Shown here piece after piece: positions 34,400 through 44,032 of a DNA stretch of 64,000 nt (position 1 is the first letter of the stretch; every line of letters starts with the position of its first letter). Source of the DNA: Pseudarthrobacter sulfonivorans (GTDB lineage: Bacteria; Actinomycetota; Actinomycetes; Actinomycetales; Micrococcaceae); NCBI RefSeq assembly GCF_014712225.1, contig NZ_JACXBW010000005.1, positions 221,161-285,160 of the forward strand, given 5' to 3'. The position numbers were made by a program, and so were the translations under genes. A model generated the notes under the pieces. It saw nothing but the letters and a program-made list of their open reading frames with translations. It was not told where the DNA came from and did not search any database.

Positions 34400-35950
34400 T
34401 TAACGCTGTTTGCCGCGTTTTTCGCGTACACGCATGTTGACCTCGATGGGGGTGCCTTCGAACCCGAAGGTCTCACGCAGCCTGCGGGTGATGAAGCGGC
34501 GGTAACCGGGGTCCAGGAACCCGGTGGTGAACAGCACGAACTTGGGCGGCCGGCTCGACGCCTGCGTGCCGAACAGGATGCGCGGCTGCTTTCCGCCACG
34601 GACCGGGTGCGGGTGCGCCGCCACCAGTTCGCCCAGGAAGGCATTGAGCCTGCCGGTGGGGATGCGCTTGTCCCAGTTCTCCAGGGCCAGGTCCAGAGCG
34701 GGAACCAGGCGGTCCTTGTGCCAGCCGGTCAGCGCCGAAATGTTGACCCGGGGTGCCCAGGCCACGTGGGCCAGGTCCTGTTCAATTTCGCGTTCCAGGT
34801 AGGTGCGGCGTTCGTCGTCGAGCAGGTCCCACTTGTTGAACGCCAGCACGAGGGCGCGGCCCGACTCGATGGCCAGCTGCAGAATGCGGACGTCCTGTTC
34901 GCTGAGCACCTCATCCACCGCAAGGAGCACGACGGCGACCTCCGCCTTCTCGAGCGCGGCCTGCGTACGCAGGGAGGCGTAGTAGTCCGCGCCCTGCGCC
35001 ATGTGCTGGCGGCGGCGGATGCCTGCCGTGTCCACAAAGCGCCAGGTGCGGCCACCCAGGTCAATGAATTCATCCACGGGGTCGCGGGTGGTGCCGGCGG
35101 TGTTGTCCACCACCACGCGCTCGGAGCCCGCGAGCTTGTTCAACAGCGATGACTTGCCCACGTTGGGGCGGCCAATCAGCGCAATGCGGCGCGGTCCGCC
35201 GGACCGTTCCAGGCCCTCAATGGTGGAGAACTCCGGCAGGGTGTCCATGACATGGTCCAGGAGGTCAGCCACGCCGCGGCCGTGCAGGGCCGAGACGGGG
35301 TAGGGCTCGCCAAAGCCGAGGCCCCACAGGGTGGCCGAGTCAGCCTCCTGGGCGAAGTCGTCCACCTTGTTGGCCACCATGATGACCGGCTTCTTGCTGC
35401 GGCGGAGCATCTTCATGACGCCCTCGTCTGTGGCCGTGGCCCCTACGGCCGAATCAACCACAAAAAGCACGGCATCGGCGAGTTCCACGGCCATTTCGGC
35501 CTGTTCTGCCACACGTGCATGGATGCCGCGGGCATCGTGCTCCCACCCGCCGGTGTCCACCAGGGTGAAGTTGCGGCCGTTCCAGTGCGCCGAGTACATC
35601 ACGCGGTCGCGCGTCACACCCGGGGTATCTTCCACAACGGCTTCGCGGCGGCCCAGGATGCGGTTCACCAGGGTGGACTTGCCCACGTTGGGGCGGCCGA
35701 TGATGGCCAGGACGGGGTCGAGCTTGACCGGGCCGTCGAAGTCTTCGTCGTCATAGTCCCCGCTCAGCAGCGCGGCGTCGTCCTCATCGAGGTCGTAGTC
35801 GGCCAGTCCGGCCCGGAGCGAGGCGGCACGAAGCTCCGCCTCGTCATCGCCAATGGCGGCCAGCCGCTCGGCCACCTGGTCCGTGCCGGTGGGCGTGTAT
35901 TCGTCTTCGCCGGCGCCGGAGGGGCCGGAGGTTTGAGTCGTATCGCTCAT
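34400..35950 (-). CDS. der: Ribosome biogenesis GTPase Der (EngA)
   Basis: Tandem-GTPase needed for 50S subunit assembly. The 516-residue protein has an actinobacterial acidic N-terminal extension (about 75 residues), then two GTPase domains, each with GRPNVGKS(T/S), DT(G/A)G and NK(V/W)D motifs ([22 protein letters not shown]), and a KH-like C-terminal domain ([17 protein letters not shown]). It is the last gene of a coupled tyrA-cmk-plsC-der unit and overlaps the plsC-like gene by 4 bases. Confidence 0.95.
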   Translation of the reverse strand: MSDTTQTSGPSGAGEDEYTPTGTDQVAERLAAIGDDEAELRAASLRAGLADYDLDEDDAALLSGDYDDEDFDGPVKLDPVLAIIGRPNVGKSTLVNRILGRREAVVEDTPGVTRDRVMYSAHWNGRNFTLVDTGGWEHDARGIHARVAEQAEMAVELADAVLFVVDSAVGATATDEGVMKMLRRSKKPVIMVANKVDDFAQEADSATLWGLGFGEPYPVSALHGRGVADLLDHVMDTLPEFSTIEGLERSGGPRRIALIGRPNVGKSSLLNKLAGSERVVVDNTAGTTRDPVDEFIDLGGRTWRFVDTAGIRRRQHMAQGADYYASLRTQAALEKAEVAVVLLAVDEVLSEQDVRILQLAIESGRALVLAFNKWDLLDDERRTYLEREIEQDLAHVAWAPRVNISALTGWHKDRLVPALDLALENWDKRIPTGRLNAFLGELVAAHPHPVRGGKQPRILFGTQASSRPPKFVLFTTGFLDPGYRRFITRRLRETFGFEGTPIEVNMRVREKRGKQR

Positions 35951-36678
35951 TGCAGTTTCCTTAAGTGTTCATCTGCCGGCGTCCCGGCTACTGCTGTGAA
36001 GTTCGTGCGGGAATCCGCGTGGGGCAATGGCTGCCCACTGTGTTCGATAGTGTCCTGGACGTGCCCCGCCAGCGCAGCGCGGATTTCCAATCCCGCTCTG
36101 TCCATTGAAGCACGGCCTGTTTCGCCGGGGTTGCGGCTGAGGGTCAGTGCGTTGCCGAAGCTGACGTGGAAGCGCCGCCCCGGCCTGGGTACGGTGTCGA
36201 GGTGTTCGCTGCCCGTCCGGGTGCCGAGGATCGCCACCGGAACCACGGGTGCCCCCGAATTCAGGGCCAGCCAGGCGACCCCGTTGTTGATGTCCGTCGC
36301 CTGCCCGCTCCCCCGCGTACCTTCCGGGAGAATCCCAATGCAGCGGCCGGCGTCGAGCACGTCCTTGCCCAGCAGCAGTGCTGCCCGGTCCCCGGAACGG
36401 TCCACCGGGAGCTGGCCGGAGGCGTGGAGGACCCTGCCCAGGAAACCTTTGAACATCTCCTTTTTAACGAGGATGTGCATGGGGCGCGGCGACGCGCCGA
36501 ACATCACCGGCCCGTCCAGGAAGCTGATGTGGTTGCCGGCAAAAATAACCGGCCCGCCCGTGGGGACGTTGTGCCTGCCGGTGACGGACGTCCGGTACAC
36601 CACATGGTCCAGCAGCCAGCCGACAGGCCGGCTCCAGGCCATGGTCAGGCCGGAGGGAAGCTTGGCGCGGTCAGTCAC
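35947..36678 (-). CDS. 1-acylglycerol-3-phosphate acyltransferase family protein (second PlsC)
   Basis: A 243-residue acyltransferase with the NHISFLD acceptor motif (NHx4D), [12 protein letters not shown] and [11 protein letters not shown] blocks. It differs from the copy at 18020 in having no repeat tail and a Pro/Arg-rich N-terminus. A GTG at 36678 overlaps cmk by 8 bases, and its end overlaps der by 4, so it is co-translated in a housekeeping operon. Genes of this type are found between cmk and der in several actinobacteria. Confidence 0.92.
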   Translation of the reverse strand: MTDRAKLPSGLTMAWSRPVGWLLDHVVYRTSVTGRHNVPTGGPVIFAGNHISFLDGPVMFGASPRPMHILVKKEMFKGFLGRVLHASGQLPVDRSGDRAALLLGKDVLDAGRCIGILPEGTRGSGQATDINNGVAWLALNSGAPVVPVAILGTRTGSEHLDTVPRPGRRFHVSFGNALTLSRNPGETGRASMDRAGLEIRAALAGHVQDTIEHSGQPLPHADSRTNFTAVAGTPADEHLRKLQ

Positions 36679-37384
36679 GGTTGAGGACCTTCGTCACGAT
36701 CACCAGGGCGGCATCGACGGTTTCGGCGAAGTCCAGGTCCGACGAATCGAGCGTGACCACGCCGTCGGCAGCCTGCGTGAAGTTCACCACCGTGGAATCC
36801 TTCGCGTCGCGCTGGGTGACCTGGGCGGCGAGCTGCTCAGCGTTCTGGGTGCCGCCCAGCTGGATGCCGCGGCGGCGAAGCCGGGCTTCCTCGCTGGCAG
36901 TCAGCAGCATCCGGACTTCTGCGCCGGGCGCGACGACGGTGGTGATGTCCCGCCCCTCCACCACCATGCGGCGGTGGTGCTTTTCGATGAGTTCGCGCTG
37001 CCTGCGGATCAGTTCGGTCCGTGCCCCGAGGGTGGTGGCCACCGCACTGACCGCCGACGAGATGGCGGGCTCGCGGATGGCATCGGTGACGTCGGTCCCG
37101 TCCACGCGCACGTAGTCCGTGTGGGGTGTGGTGCTCAGGTCCAGGACGAGGTCCCGGGCTGCCTGCTCCACGGCGGCGGCGTCCGCGAGATCGATTCCGC
37201 CGGTGACGCAGAACCAGGTGAGGGCACGGTACATGGCGCCGGTGTCCAGGTAGGCAAGGTGCAGCCTGCGGGCCACTTCCCTGCTGACACTGGATTTGCC
37301 CGAGCCGGAAGGCCCGTCGATGGCGACCACCAGTGGCCTGCCGACGCGCAATGCCGGCACGGTGTCAAGAAGTTCCTGTGTCAT
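36671..37384 (-). CDS. cmk: Cytidylate kinase
   Basis: Phosphorylates CMP and dCMP. The ATG at 37384 shares a base with the tyrA stop (TAATG) and gives 237 residues starting MTQELLDTV. The P-loop VVAIDGPSGSGKSSVSREVA, the YLDTGAMYRALTW substrate motif and the GRDITTVVAPGAEVR region identify it. A further in-frame start upstream would lie inside tyrA and is not favoured. Length is normal for the family. Confidence 0.95.
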   Translation of the reverse strand: MTQELLDTVPALRVGRPLVVAIDGPSGSGKSSVSREVARRLHLAYLDTGAMYRALTWFCVTGGIDLADAAAVEQAARDLVLDLSTTPHTDYVRVDGTDVTDAIREPAISSAVSAVATTLGARTELIRRQRELIEKHHRRMVVEGRDITTVVAPGAEVRMLLTASEEARLRRRGIQLGGTQNAEQLAAQVTQRDAKDSTVVNFTQAADGVVTLDSSDLDFAETVDAALVIVTKVLNRD

Positions 37385-38493
37385 TACTGCAGTACCCGCC
37401 ATCCGCGGTCGTTGAGTGCTTCGATCAGGTGGTCATGCTTGTTGGGCAGCACGGATAGTTCCACCATTCCCACGTTCTGCCCCGACGAATGGTCCAGCCT
37501 CAGGTCCTCCACGTTGACGCCGACCTCACCGATTTCGGTCAGGAGCCTGGCGATCTGGCCCGGCCTGTCGTCAACCAGGACCGTCAGCCAGGCGTACGCC
37601 TGCGGCGGTCCGCCGTGCTTGCCAGGGATGCGGGCCTGCCCGGCGTTGCCTTCGCTGATGAGTTGGGCCAGGTCCAGCCTGGCTCCCGGAGCGAGGGGTT
37701 CCTCCAAGGTGCCGATGAGCCGGTTCAGGTCCTCCCGGACACCGTAAAGGATCTCCACCACCTTCGCCGCGTTGCCGCCCAGGATCTGGACCCACAGCTT
37801 GGGGTCGCTGGCGGCGATCCGGGTAACGTCCCGCAGGCCATTGCCGGCAAGGGACAGCGCGTGAAGCGGTGTCCCCTGCAGCCGGCTGGCCAGCAGCGAA
37901 GACATGATCTGGGGCAGGTGCGAGACGAGGGCAACGGCCTGGTCGTGTTCGTCGGCCGCGAACTCCGAAACTACGGCTCCGAGATCGGTTGCCAGCGAAC
38001 GCGCCGTCTGCACGGCAGCCGCGGATGATTCCGGGCCGGGGCAAACCACCCACGGCATGGACGTGAAGAGCTCGCCGCGGGCCGCAACGGGGCCTGACTT
38101 TTCGCGCCCCGCCATCGGGTGCGTACCCACATAACGGGACATGTCCGCGCCGCTCCCCTGCAGCTCCGCCAGGATGGCGGCCTTGACGCTGGCGATGTCC
38201 ACCACCACGGAATCCGGGTAGTCAGTCAGCGCCCGCGCCACAACAGTGGCTGTCACATCCGGCGGTGCCGCCACCACCACCAGCTCCGGCGACTCATCAC
38301 CGAGTTGGTTCAACGGCTGGCCGGCGCCGATGTCCACGGCAACGGCCTGGTTGGTGGGCGACGGATCAGAGAGGAACACCGGCACGCCGCGCCCCCGAAG
38401 GCCCAGCCCGATGCTGGTGCCGAGCAGGCCGGTGCCAATCACCACGACCGGACCGTTGAGGTGTCCGCGCCCGTGTGAGCGAAATGCGGACAT
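37384..38493 (-). CDS. tyrA: Prephenate dehydrogenase with C-terminal ACT domain
   Basis: Converts prephenate to 4-hydroxyphenylpyruvate for tyrosine synthesis. The 369-residue protein has an NAD(P)-binding Rossmann start (VVVIGTGLLGTSIGLGLRGR), the THPMAGREKSGP active-site region and an ACT domain near the end (LTVLVDDRPGQIARLLTEIG), which probably senses tyrosine. It sits 3 bases after rluB and is coupled to cmk. Together with aroG at 16563 it is the second aromatic pathway gene in the window. Confidence 0.94.
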   Translation of the reverse strand: MSAFRSHGRGHLNGPVVVIGTGLLGTSIGLGLRGRGVPVFLSDPSPTNQAVAVDIGAGQPLNQLGDESPELVVVAAPPDVTATVVARALTDYPDSVVVDIASVKAAILAELQGSGADMSRYVGTHPMAGREKSGPVAARGELFTSMPWVVCPGPESSAAAVQTARSLATDLGAVVSEFAADEHDQAVALVSHLPQIMSSLLASRLQGTPLHALSLAGNGLRDVTRIAASDPKLWVQILGGNAAKVVEILYGVREDLNRLIGTLEEPLAPGARLDLAQLISEGNAGQARIPGKHGGPPQAYAWLTVLVDDRPGQIARLLTEIGEVGVNVEDLRLDHSSGQNVGMVELSVLPNKHDHLIEALNDRGWRVLQ

Positions 38494-38496
38494 GCG

Positions 38497-39798
38497 TCAG
38501 AGCCCTACGGATGCCAGCAGGTGGCCGACTTCCTGCTTGCCAAGGTTGCGGATGCTGCCCTGGCGCTGGTCACCCAGGCCGATGGGGCCCACCTTGACGC
38601 GCACCAGGCGCAGGACCGGGAAGCCAACGGCGTCAAACAAACGCCGGACAATCCGGTTCTTGCCGGAGTGCAGCACAACTTCAATCAGCACGTGGCCCGG
38701 GGTGGAGTCCACCAGCTTGAACGAGTCCACGGAGGCAAAGCCGTCCTCGAGTTCCACGCCTTCCTTGAGCTGGGCACCGATTCCCTGCGGGAATGGTCCG
38801 CGGACCTGGACCAGGTAGGTCTTGGGCACCTCGTAGGACGGGTGGGTCAGGCGGTTGGCCAGCTCGCCGTCGTTCGTGAGCAGCAGCAGGCCCTCGGTGG
38901 CGACGTCAAGCCTGCCAACGTGGAACAGGCGTTCGCCCTGATGGGTCTTCCGCACAAAATCACTGATGCAGGGCCGTCCGTCGGGGTCCTCCATGGTGGA
39001 CACCACGCCCTTGGGCTTGTTGAACACCATGTAAACGAGGTTTTCGTCCAGCTGGATGCGCAGCCCGTCCACATGGATGACCGCCGTCTTGGGATCCACG
39101 CGGACACCAAGCTCAGTGACCACCTGGCCGTCAACTTCAACCCGGCCCTCAGCGATCATTTCCTCACAGACGCGGCGCGAAGCCACGCCTGCCTGGGCCA
39201 TGACCTTCTGCAGGCGGGTGCCGTCGGCGTCGTGCATTTCAGACTGCGGAACGGGACCTTGGGGTCCGCGCTTGCGGGAAGGCTTGCGCACGGGTCCAAG
39301 GTTCTGGCCGAAGCGTTCGCTGCCGAACGCACGCGAGGCTGCCGCCCCCGGCTTGCCGGCGCGCGGCTTGGGCTTGAGCGCCCCGGGAGTGCCCGGCGCT
39401 TTTTTGGCGCCCGGCTTCCGGGCAGCAGGCTTCCGCGACGAGGCGGCAGCAGGCTTCCAGTCGGAATCTGCGCGGCCGGCCGGAGGTGCCGGGGCATCGC
39501 CGGGATCAACGAAAGGCTCCTCGCGCGGCTTCGGTGCCTTGTAGGGGCGGTCGCCGCCGCCGAACCCGGCGTTGCGCTTGCCGGCGCCGGCGCGGAAGCC
39601 GCCACCCGCCGCGCTGGGGCGGCCGCTGCCACCCTGGGCAGGAGTGCGGCCAGTGCCGCCCTGCGCCGGTTTGCGGCCTGCAGCTGTACTGCGGCCCTCC
39701 GGCGTATTGCGGCTCCCGCCGCCTTGTCCTGCATTGCGTTCTGAACTGTTGCGTCCCGAACTGTTACGTGGTGAACCCTGGCGTCCCGCCTGTGTCAT
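38497..39798 (-). CDS. rluB: Ribosomal large-subunit pseudouridine synthase (RluB family) with long disordered N-terminus
   Basis: The C-terminal about 240 residues are a standard RluB/RsuA enzyme: S4 domain (RLQKVMAQAGVASRRVCEEM) and catalytic domain with GRLDVATEGLLLLTNDG, whose aspartate is the nucleophile, and HSGKNRIVRRLFDAVG. The first about 190 residues are low complexity: Gly/Ser/Asn/Arg-rich at the start, then Lys/Pro/Ala-rich. The tail is basic and probably binds RNA non-specifically. ScpB and tyrA flank it, as in mycobacteria. Confidence 0.93.
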   Translation of the reverse strand: MTQAGRQGSPRNSSGRNSSERNAGQGGGSRNTPEGRSTAAGRKPAQGGTGRTPAQGGSGRPSAAGGGFRAGAGKRNAGFGGGDRPYKAPKPREEPFVDPGDAPAPPAGRADSDWKPAAASSRKPAARKPGAKKAPGTPGALKPKPRAGKPGAAASRAFGSERFGQNLGPVRKPSRKRGPQGPVPQSEMHDADGTRLQKVMAQAGVASRRVCEEMIAEGRVEVDGQVVTELGVRVDPKTAVIHVDGLRIQLDENLVYMVFNKPKGVVSTMEDPDGRPCISDFVRKTHQGERLFHVGRLDVATEGLLLLTNDGELANRLTHPSYEVPKTYLVQVRGPFPQGIGAQLKEGVELEDGFASVDSFKLVDSTPGHVLIEVVLHSGKNRIVRRLFDAVGFPVLRLVRVKVGPIGLGDQRQGSIRNLGKQEVGHLLASVGL

Positions 39799-39909
39799 GA
39801 CCCGTCCTTCGATATGTTGACCGGCAAGTTGTCCGAGAACAACCCTAGCCAGCCATGCAGAATTTATCTGCCCTTATAAATACTCTTGTGTGCAGGCGGG
39901 ATGTCCCGC

Positions 39910-40593
39910 CTACATTCTGTCGGCGTCGTAGAACTCGGCGATGCCCTCAAGCCCCGGAAGATGGGGTGAGAGCTGCGGCAGTTCCGCCACGGACCCGATT
40001 CCCATCCGTTCCAGGAAATACGATGTAGTCCGGTAGAGGATGGCTCCCGATTCGGGATCGTTTCCCGAATCTTCGATCAGCCCGCGCTGGGTCAATGTCC
40101 GTACGACAGAATCGACATTGACTCCCCGAATTGCGGACACCCTGGCTCTGGAGACAGGCTGGCGATACGCGATGACAGCAAGTGTTTCCAGCGCCGCCTG
40201 CGTCAGCCTGGCCGTCTGACCCTCCAGCACAAACCTGCCGACAATGTCGGCGAAGTCTGCGCGGGAATAAATCCGCCAGCCACCGGCGATGCTCCGCAAT
40301 TCAAAACCCCGGGGGCTGGAGCTGAAACCAGCAACGCTGGCATCGTCCATGTCCGGGGCTTTAACAGTATAGCCGCTATACTCCCGCTGCAGTTCCGCAA
40401 GCAACCGCTCGACGGCGGCGACCGTCAAGTTAAGGCCCGTGGCGAGTTCCGTGGCGGTGGCAGGCTGGTCCAGGACCATCAGGACCGCTTCGAGTGCAGC
40501 TTTGGCACCTCCCGGGAGCGCGTGGACATCCGGACATTCCTGCGCGTCGTCATTGGCAGGTGCCGTCGGGGTGGCCGAAAAGTCTTCAGTCAC
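39910..40593 (-). CDS. scpB: Segregation and condensation protein B
   Basis: Partner of ScpA and SMC in chromosome condensation. The 227-residue protein has two winged-helix domains: AALEAVLMVLDQPATATELA near the N-terminus and TQAALETLAVIAYRQPVSRA with IRGVNVDSVVRTLTQRGLIEDSG in the second, both typical of ScpB. A GTG at 40593 overlaps the scpA stop by 4 bases. No smc gene is in the window. Confidence 0.94.
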   Translation of the reverse strand: MTEDFSATPTAPANDDAQECPDVHALPGGAKAALEAVLMVLDQPATATELATGLNLTVAAVERLLAELQREYSGYTVKAPDMDDASVAGFSSSPRGFELRSIAGGWRIYSRADFADIVGRFVLEGQTARLTQAALETLAVIAYRQPVSRARVSAIRGVNVDSVVRTLTQRGLIEDSGNDPESGAILYRTTSYFLERMGIGSVAELPQLSPHLPGLEGIAEFYDADRM

Positions 40594-41402
40594 GGTTGCT
40601 CCTCATACTCTTCACTCAAGTTTTCTGTAGACCAGTGCTTGCCGTCCGCCGACCAGTGCACCGTGAGGTCACCCAGCGGCGACAGCTGGTCAAAGGAGAC
40701 TGCCCTGTCCCGGAACATCTCCAGCAACGCCAGAAAACGGGCCACCACCACGAGGGTGGACTCGGCGTCGGCAATCAGCGCCCGGAAGGACAGGGGCTTT
40801 CCCAACTGAAGCCGCAGGCCCAGGATCTCCGCCTGTTCCTTGACACTGACGGCACTGCCGTGAAGGTGTGCCAGGCCCACCTCAGTGGGCTTGGCAGCCT
40901 TTGACTGCAGGGCGCCTTCAGCCAGGCGCGCGAATTGCTGCGGCGTATGCTTCCACACCAGCTCCGGAAGCATGGCGGCGAAGTGCTCCTCCAAGGCAAC
41001 CTGCCGCGGAAAGCGCTGCGCCTCCTGCTCCAGGCTTTCGGCCATCAGCGCGGCCACCCGCTTGAAGGCCTTGTACTGGAGCAGGCGGGCAAACAGCAGG
41101 TCACGGGCCTCCAGCCGGGCGATGTCCTCGTCGTCCTCCACTTCGCCGGCCGGCAGCAGCCGTGCTGCCTTGAGGTCCAGGAGCGTTGCCGCGATGACGA
41201 GGAATTCGCTGGCTTCGTCCAGCGCCCATTCCTCACCCAGCTTCTGGAGCTTCCTGATGTACTTGATGAACTCATCCGTGACGGTGGCGATGGCCACCTC
41301 GGTGATGTCCATCTGATGCTTGGCGATAAGGCCCAGCAGTAGGTCAAACGGACCCGTGAAGTTGGCCAGCCGCACCTCAAAGCCGGGCTTGGACTCAGCC
41401 AC
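40590..41402 (-). CDS. scpA: Segregation and condensation protein A (kleisin)
   Basis: Kleisin that links SMC heads and ScpB. The 270-residue protein starts MAESKPGFEVRLANFTGPFDLLLGLI, the ScpA hallmark, continues with the helical N-terminal region (EWALDEASEFLVIAATLLDLKA), a charged middle part, and a C-terminal winged helix (VVVARFLALLEMFRDRAVSF). It starts 7 bases after parA and overlaps scpB by 4, so parA-scpA-scpB form one unit. Confidence 0.94.
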   Translation of the reverse strand: MAESKPGFEVRLANFTGPFDLLLGLIAKHQMDITEVAIATVTDEFIKYIRKLQKLGEEWALDEASEFLVIAATLLDLKAARLLPAGEVEDDEDIARLEARDLLFARLLQYKAFKRVAALMAESLEQEAQRFPRQVALEEHFAAMLPELVWKHTPQQFARLAEGALQSKAAKPTEVGLAHLHGSAVSVKEQAEILGLRLQLGKPLSFRALIADAESTLVVVARFLALLEMFRDRAVSFDQLSPLGDLTVHWSADGKHWSTENLSEEYEEQP

Positions 41403-41409
41403 GGCCTGG

Positions 41410-42309
41410 CTAGGGTGCGCCGCCGCGGGAAATCAGTTCCTTGGCCAGGCGGCGGTACGCATCCGCGCCGATGTGGTTCCCTGCGTAGCTGGTGATCGGT
41501 TCGGCCGCCACAGTGGCGTCGGCGAATTTAATGGACCGCTTGATGACGGTCTCGAACACCTTGTCGCCGAAGGCTTCCACCAGGCGGCTGATGACTTCGC
41601 GGCTGTGCAGGGTGCGGGCGTCATACATGGTGGCGAGGACGCCGTCCACCTGCAGCCGGGGATTGAGCCTGTCCTGGACTTTGTCGATGGTTTCCACCAG
41701 CAGGGCAACCGCGCGGAGGGCGAAGAACTCGCAAATCAGCGGGATGATCACTCCGTGCGCGGCGGTGAGGGCATTGACGGTCAGCAGGCCAAGCGACGGC
41801 TGGCAGTCGATCAGGACGACGTCGTAGTCGTCCTCAACTTTCTTCAACGCCCGGTCCAGGACCTGTTCGCGGGCCACCTCGTTGACAAGCTGCACTTCGG
41901 CAGCGGAGAGGTCGATGTTGGCCGGCAGCAGATCGACGTTTTCGACGCCGGTCTGATGGATGGCATCGCGGATATCCACTTTGCGGTCCATCAGGACGTT
42001 GTAGACAGTCAGGTCCAGCTCGTGGGGATTGACACCCAGGCCGGCCGACAGTGCGCCCTGGGGATCAAAGTCAACCAGCAGCACCCTGCGGCCGTATTCG
42101 GCGAGGGCCGCTGCAAGGTTGATGGTGGACGTGGTCTTGCCTACGCCACCCTTTTGGTTGACCATGGCGATCACGCGCGCGGGACCGTGGGACGACAGCG
42201 GTGCGGGTTCCGGAAATTCGCGGTGGGGGCGCCCGGTGGGACCCATCACGGCGTCTTCCAGATCGAGTTCCGTGCCTTCCAGAGTTGCCGAACCCTGTTC
42301 GCTGCTCAC
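41410..42309 (-). CDS. ParA-family chromosome/cargo segregation ATPase (Rv1708-like)
   Basis: ATPase with the deviant Walker A NQKGGVGKTTSTIN, VDFDPQGALSAGLG and Walker B DVVLIDCQPSLG, 299 residues from the GTG at 42309 (MSSEQGSATLEG). A GTG at 42381 would add 24 residues and cannot be excluded; neither has a strong ribosome site. The N-terminal extension before the ATPase core is about 45 residues. It heads the scpAB operon, and no parB is adjacent. It is distinct from the orphan ParA-like protein at 28190. Confidence 0.9.
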   Translation of the reverse strand: MSSEQGSATLEGTELDLEDAVMGPTGRPHREFPEPAPLSSHGPARVIAMVNQKGGVGKTTSTINLAAALAEYGRRVLLVDFDPQGALSAGLGVNPHELDLTVYNVLMDRKVDIRDAIHQTGVENVDLLPANIDLSAAEVQLVNEVAREQVLDRALKKVEDDYDVVLIDCQPSLGLLTVNALTAAHGVIIPLICEFFALRAVALLVETIDKVQDRLNPRLQVDGVLATMYDARTLHSREVISRLVEAFGDKVFETVIKRSIKFADATVAAEPITSYAGNHIGADAYRRLAKELISRGGAP

Positions 42310-42487
42310 GTATCTATCCACACTTTCGATGACGGTGATCTTTCCTGCCGCTGATGATCCAGCGCCGATCCTGCTTTTCACCTAGGCTACAGGTCCCGAC
42401 ACGGTATTCGAGGGAACTTGACTTTGTAAGCATTCTGAGCCTTGACCTTCTACTAGAGGTCGAAGGTTCCCCTGGTGGACAGAGAAA

Positions 42488-42516
42488 CCGCCCCTGCAGC
42501 AGGGCTGCAGGGGCGG
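42488..42516 (-). terminator. Terminator after dctA
   Basis: Perfect 12-base arms (42488-42499 and 42505-42516) around CAGGG; on the minus strand the stem is followed by a T-rich GGTTTCTCTG. It lies 28 bases past the dctA stop. Confidence 0.8.
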
Positions 42517-42543
42517 CGTGTCTGGCCGGGTCAGCAGGGAGGG

Positions 42544-43890
42544 TTAGGCGTGCGCCGCGACCTCTGAGTTGGCTGAGGACGTGCCCATACGGTCGCCGTG
42601 GCCTGCCATCATGGTCTGCTCGTCGAAGGGAAGTTCGCCGGCAAGCACCTTGGTGACCTGCTCGCCGTCGATCTCTTTCACCCAGGTGCCGATCAGGACG
42701 GTGGCGACGGCATTGCCGGTGAAGTTGGTCAGCGCGCGGGCCTCGGACATAAAGCGGTCGATGCCGACTATCATGCCCACGCCACCCAGCAGCTGGGGCG
42801 CGTGCGCCTGCAGACCGGCAGCCAGGGTGGCCAGGCCGGCACCGGTGACGCCGGCGGCACCCTTGGAGGCAATGATCATGAAGATGAGCAGGGAAACCTG
42901 CGCGCCGAGATCCATCGGCATGCCCATCGCGTTCGCCACGAACAGCGACGCCATGGTCAGGTAGATGGCTGTGCCGTCCAGGTTGAAGGAGTAGCCCGTG
43001 GGGACGGTGACGCCGACAACCGGCTTGGAAACCCCAAGGTGTTCCATCTTGGCGATGAGGCGCGGGAGGGCCGCTTCGGAGGATGAAGTGGAGAAGATCA
43101 GCAGGTATTCGCGGGCCAGGTACCTCATGAGCTTGAAGATGTTCACACCGGCCACCACCTGGAGGATTCCGCCCAGGATGACCACGATAAAGAGCGCACA
43201 GGTGATGTAGAACGCCACCATCAGCGTGAGCATGCTGATGATTGCCTGGAAGCCGGTGGCGCCAACAACAGCGGCGATGGCGCCGAAAGCACCTACCGGG
43301 GCAAGCCACATGATCATGATGAGGATGCGGAAGACGAGTGCCTGGCCGTGGCCGATTGCTTTGAGGATCGGAGCGCCCTGGGGCCCCATCTTCTGCAGGG
43401 CAAACCCGACGAGGATGGCCGCAAGGAGGGTGGGCAGGACAGGGATATCACCGGGGATGATCCCCAGCAGGAAGTCCACGGTACTGTCCGTGGCAGCTTT
43501 TTTATTGGGATCGTAAGGGGTCAGGTTGAGCCCCTCACCCGGGTGGATGAGGTTGCCCACTACCAGGCCAATGGCCAGCGCAAACGTGGACATGAGCACG
43601 AAGTACCCGAGGGCCAGGCCTCCCACTTTGCCCACCGTGGCCGCTTTGGCAATGGACCCGATGCCCAGGACGATGGTGCAGAAGATGATGGGCGCAATCA
43701 TCATCTTGATGAGCTTAATGAACCCGTCGCCGAGGGGCTTCAGCGATTTTCCGACCTCAGGGAATAACAGGCCGACGAGGGCTCCCACAATGACGGCGGC
43801 AATGACCGCCATGTAGAGGTAGTGCGATTTGTCGAGTCCCTTGCGGGCGGCCTTCGCAGGCGCCGCTGACTCTCCTCGTTGAGAAGCCAT
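42544..43890 (-). CDS. dctA: C4-dicarboxylate (or glutamate):cation symporter, DctA/GltP family
   Basis: Inner-membrane secondary transporter of the DAACS family. The ATG at 43890 has AAGGAG upstream and gives 448 residues. Multiple membrane helices are seen, with family signatures GFIKLIKMMIAPIIFCTIVLGI, the serine-rich hairpin FSTSSSEAALPRLI, GYSFNLDGTAIYLTMASLF and the late DRFMSEARALTNFTGNAVAT segment with substrate-binding residues. Divergent DctSR-type regulators (44033-46398) and the methylcitrate locus favour C4-dicarboxylates over glutamate as substrate, though the family can take either. Confidence 0.92.
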   Translation of the reverse strand: MASQRGESAAPAKAARKGLDKSHYLYMAVIAAVIVGALVGLLFPEVGKSLKPLGDGFIKLIKMMIAPIIFCTIVLGIGSIAKAATVGKVGGLALGYFVLMSTFALAIGLVVGNLIHPGEGLNLTPYDPNKKAATDSTVDFLLGIIPGDIPVLPTLLAAILVGFALQKMGPQGAPILKAIGHGQALVFRILIMIMWLAPVGAFGAIAAVVGATGFQAIISMLTLMVAFYITCALFIVVILGGILQVVAGVNIFKLMRYLAREYLLIFSTSSSEAALPRLIAKMEHLGVSKPVVGVTVPTGYSFNLDGTAIYLTMASLFVANAMGMPMDLGAQVSLLIFMIIASKGAAGVTGAGLATLAAGLQAHAPQLLGGVGMIVGIDRFMSEARALTNFTGNAVATVLIGTWVKEIDGEQVTKVLAGELPFDEQTMMAGHGDRMGTSSANSEVAAHA

Positions 43891-43985
43891 GATGTGTCTC
43901 CTTATGGATAATCTGGTAGACGCTGCGGCGAAAGTTTCTGGGCTCATCGCGCCGGTCTGGTGTGATATCCATCATTGGCCACACC

Positions 43986-43999
43986 GTGACTTAGCTCAC
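43986..43999. promoter_or_regulatory. CRP/GlxR-like site between dctA and dctS
   Basis: GTGA-N6-TCAC (43986-43999) matches the core of the cyclic-AMP receptor protein / GlxR consensus, though the outer T and A are missing. It lies in the 142-base divergent region, 96 bases upstream of dctA and 34 bases upstream of dctS. A second inverted pair, GGTGTG at 43959 and CACACC at 43980, is adjacent and could be the response-regulator site. Confidence 0.45.
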
Positions 44000-44032
44000 C
44001 GTTGCGTTCATATTGGTCATGGGAGGTGCGTG

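Noticed and set aside
35252..37747. Plus-strand open frame of about 830 residues opposite der, plsC and cmk
   Set aside because: Same reason: shadow of coupled housekeeping genes.
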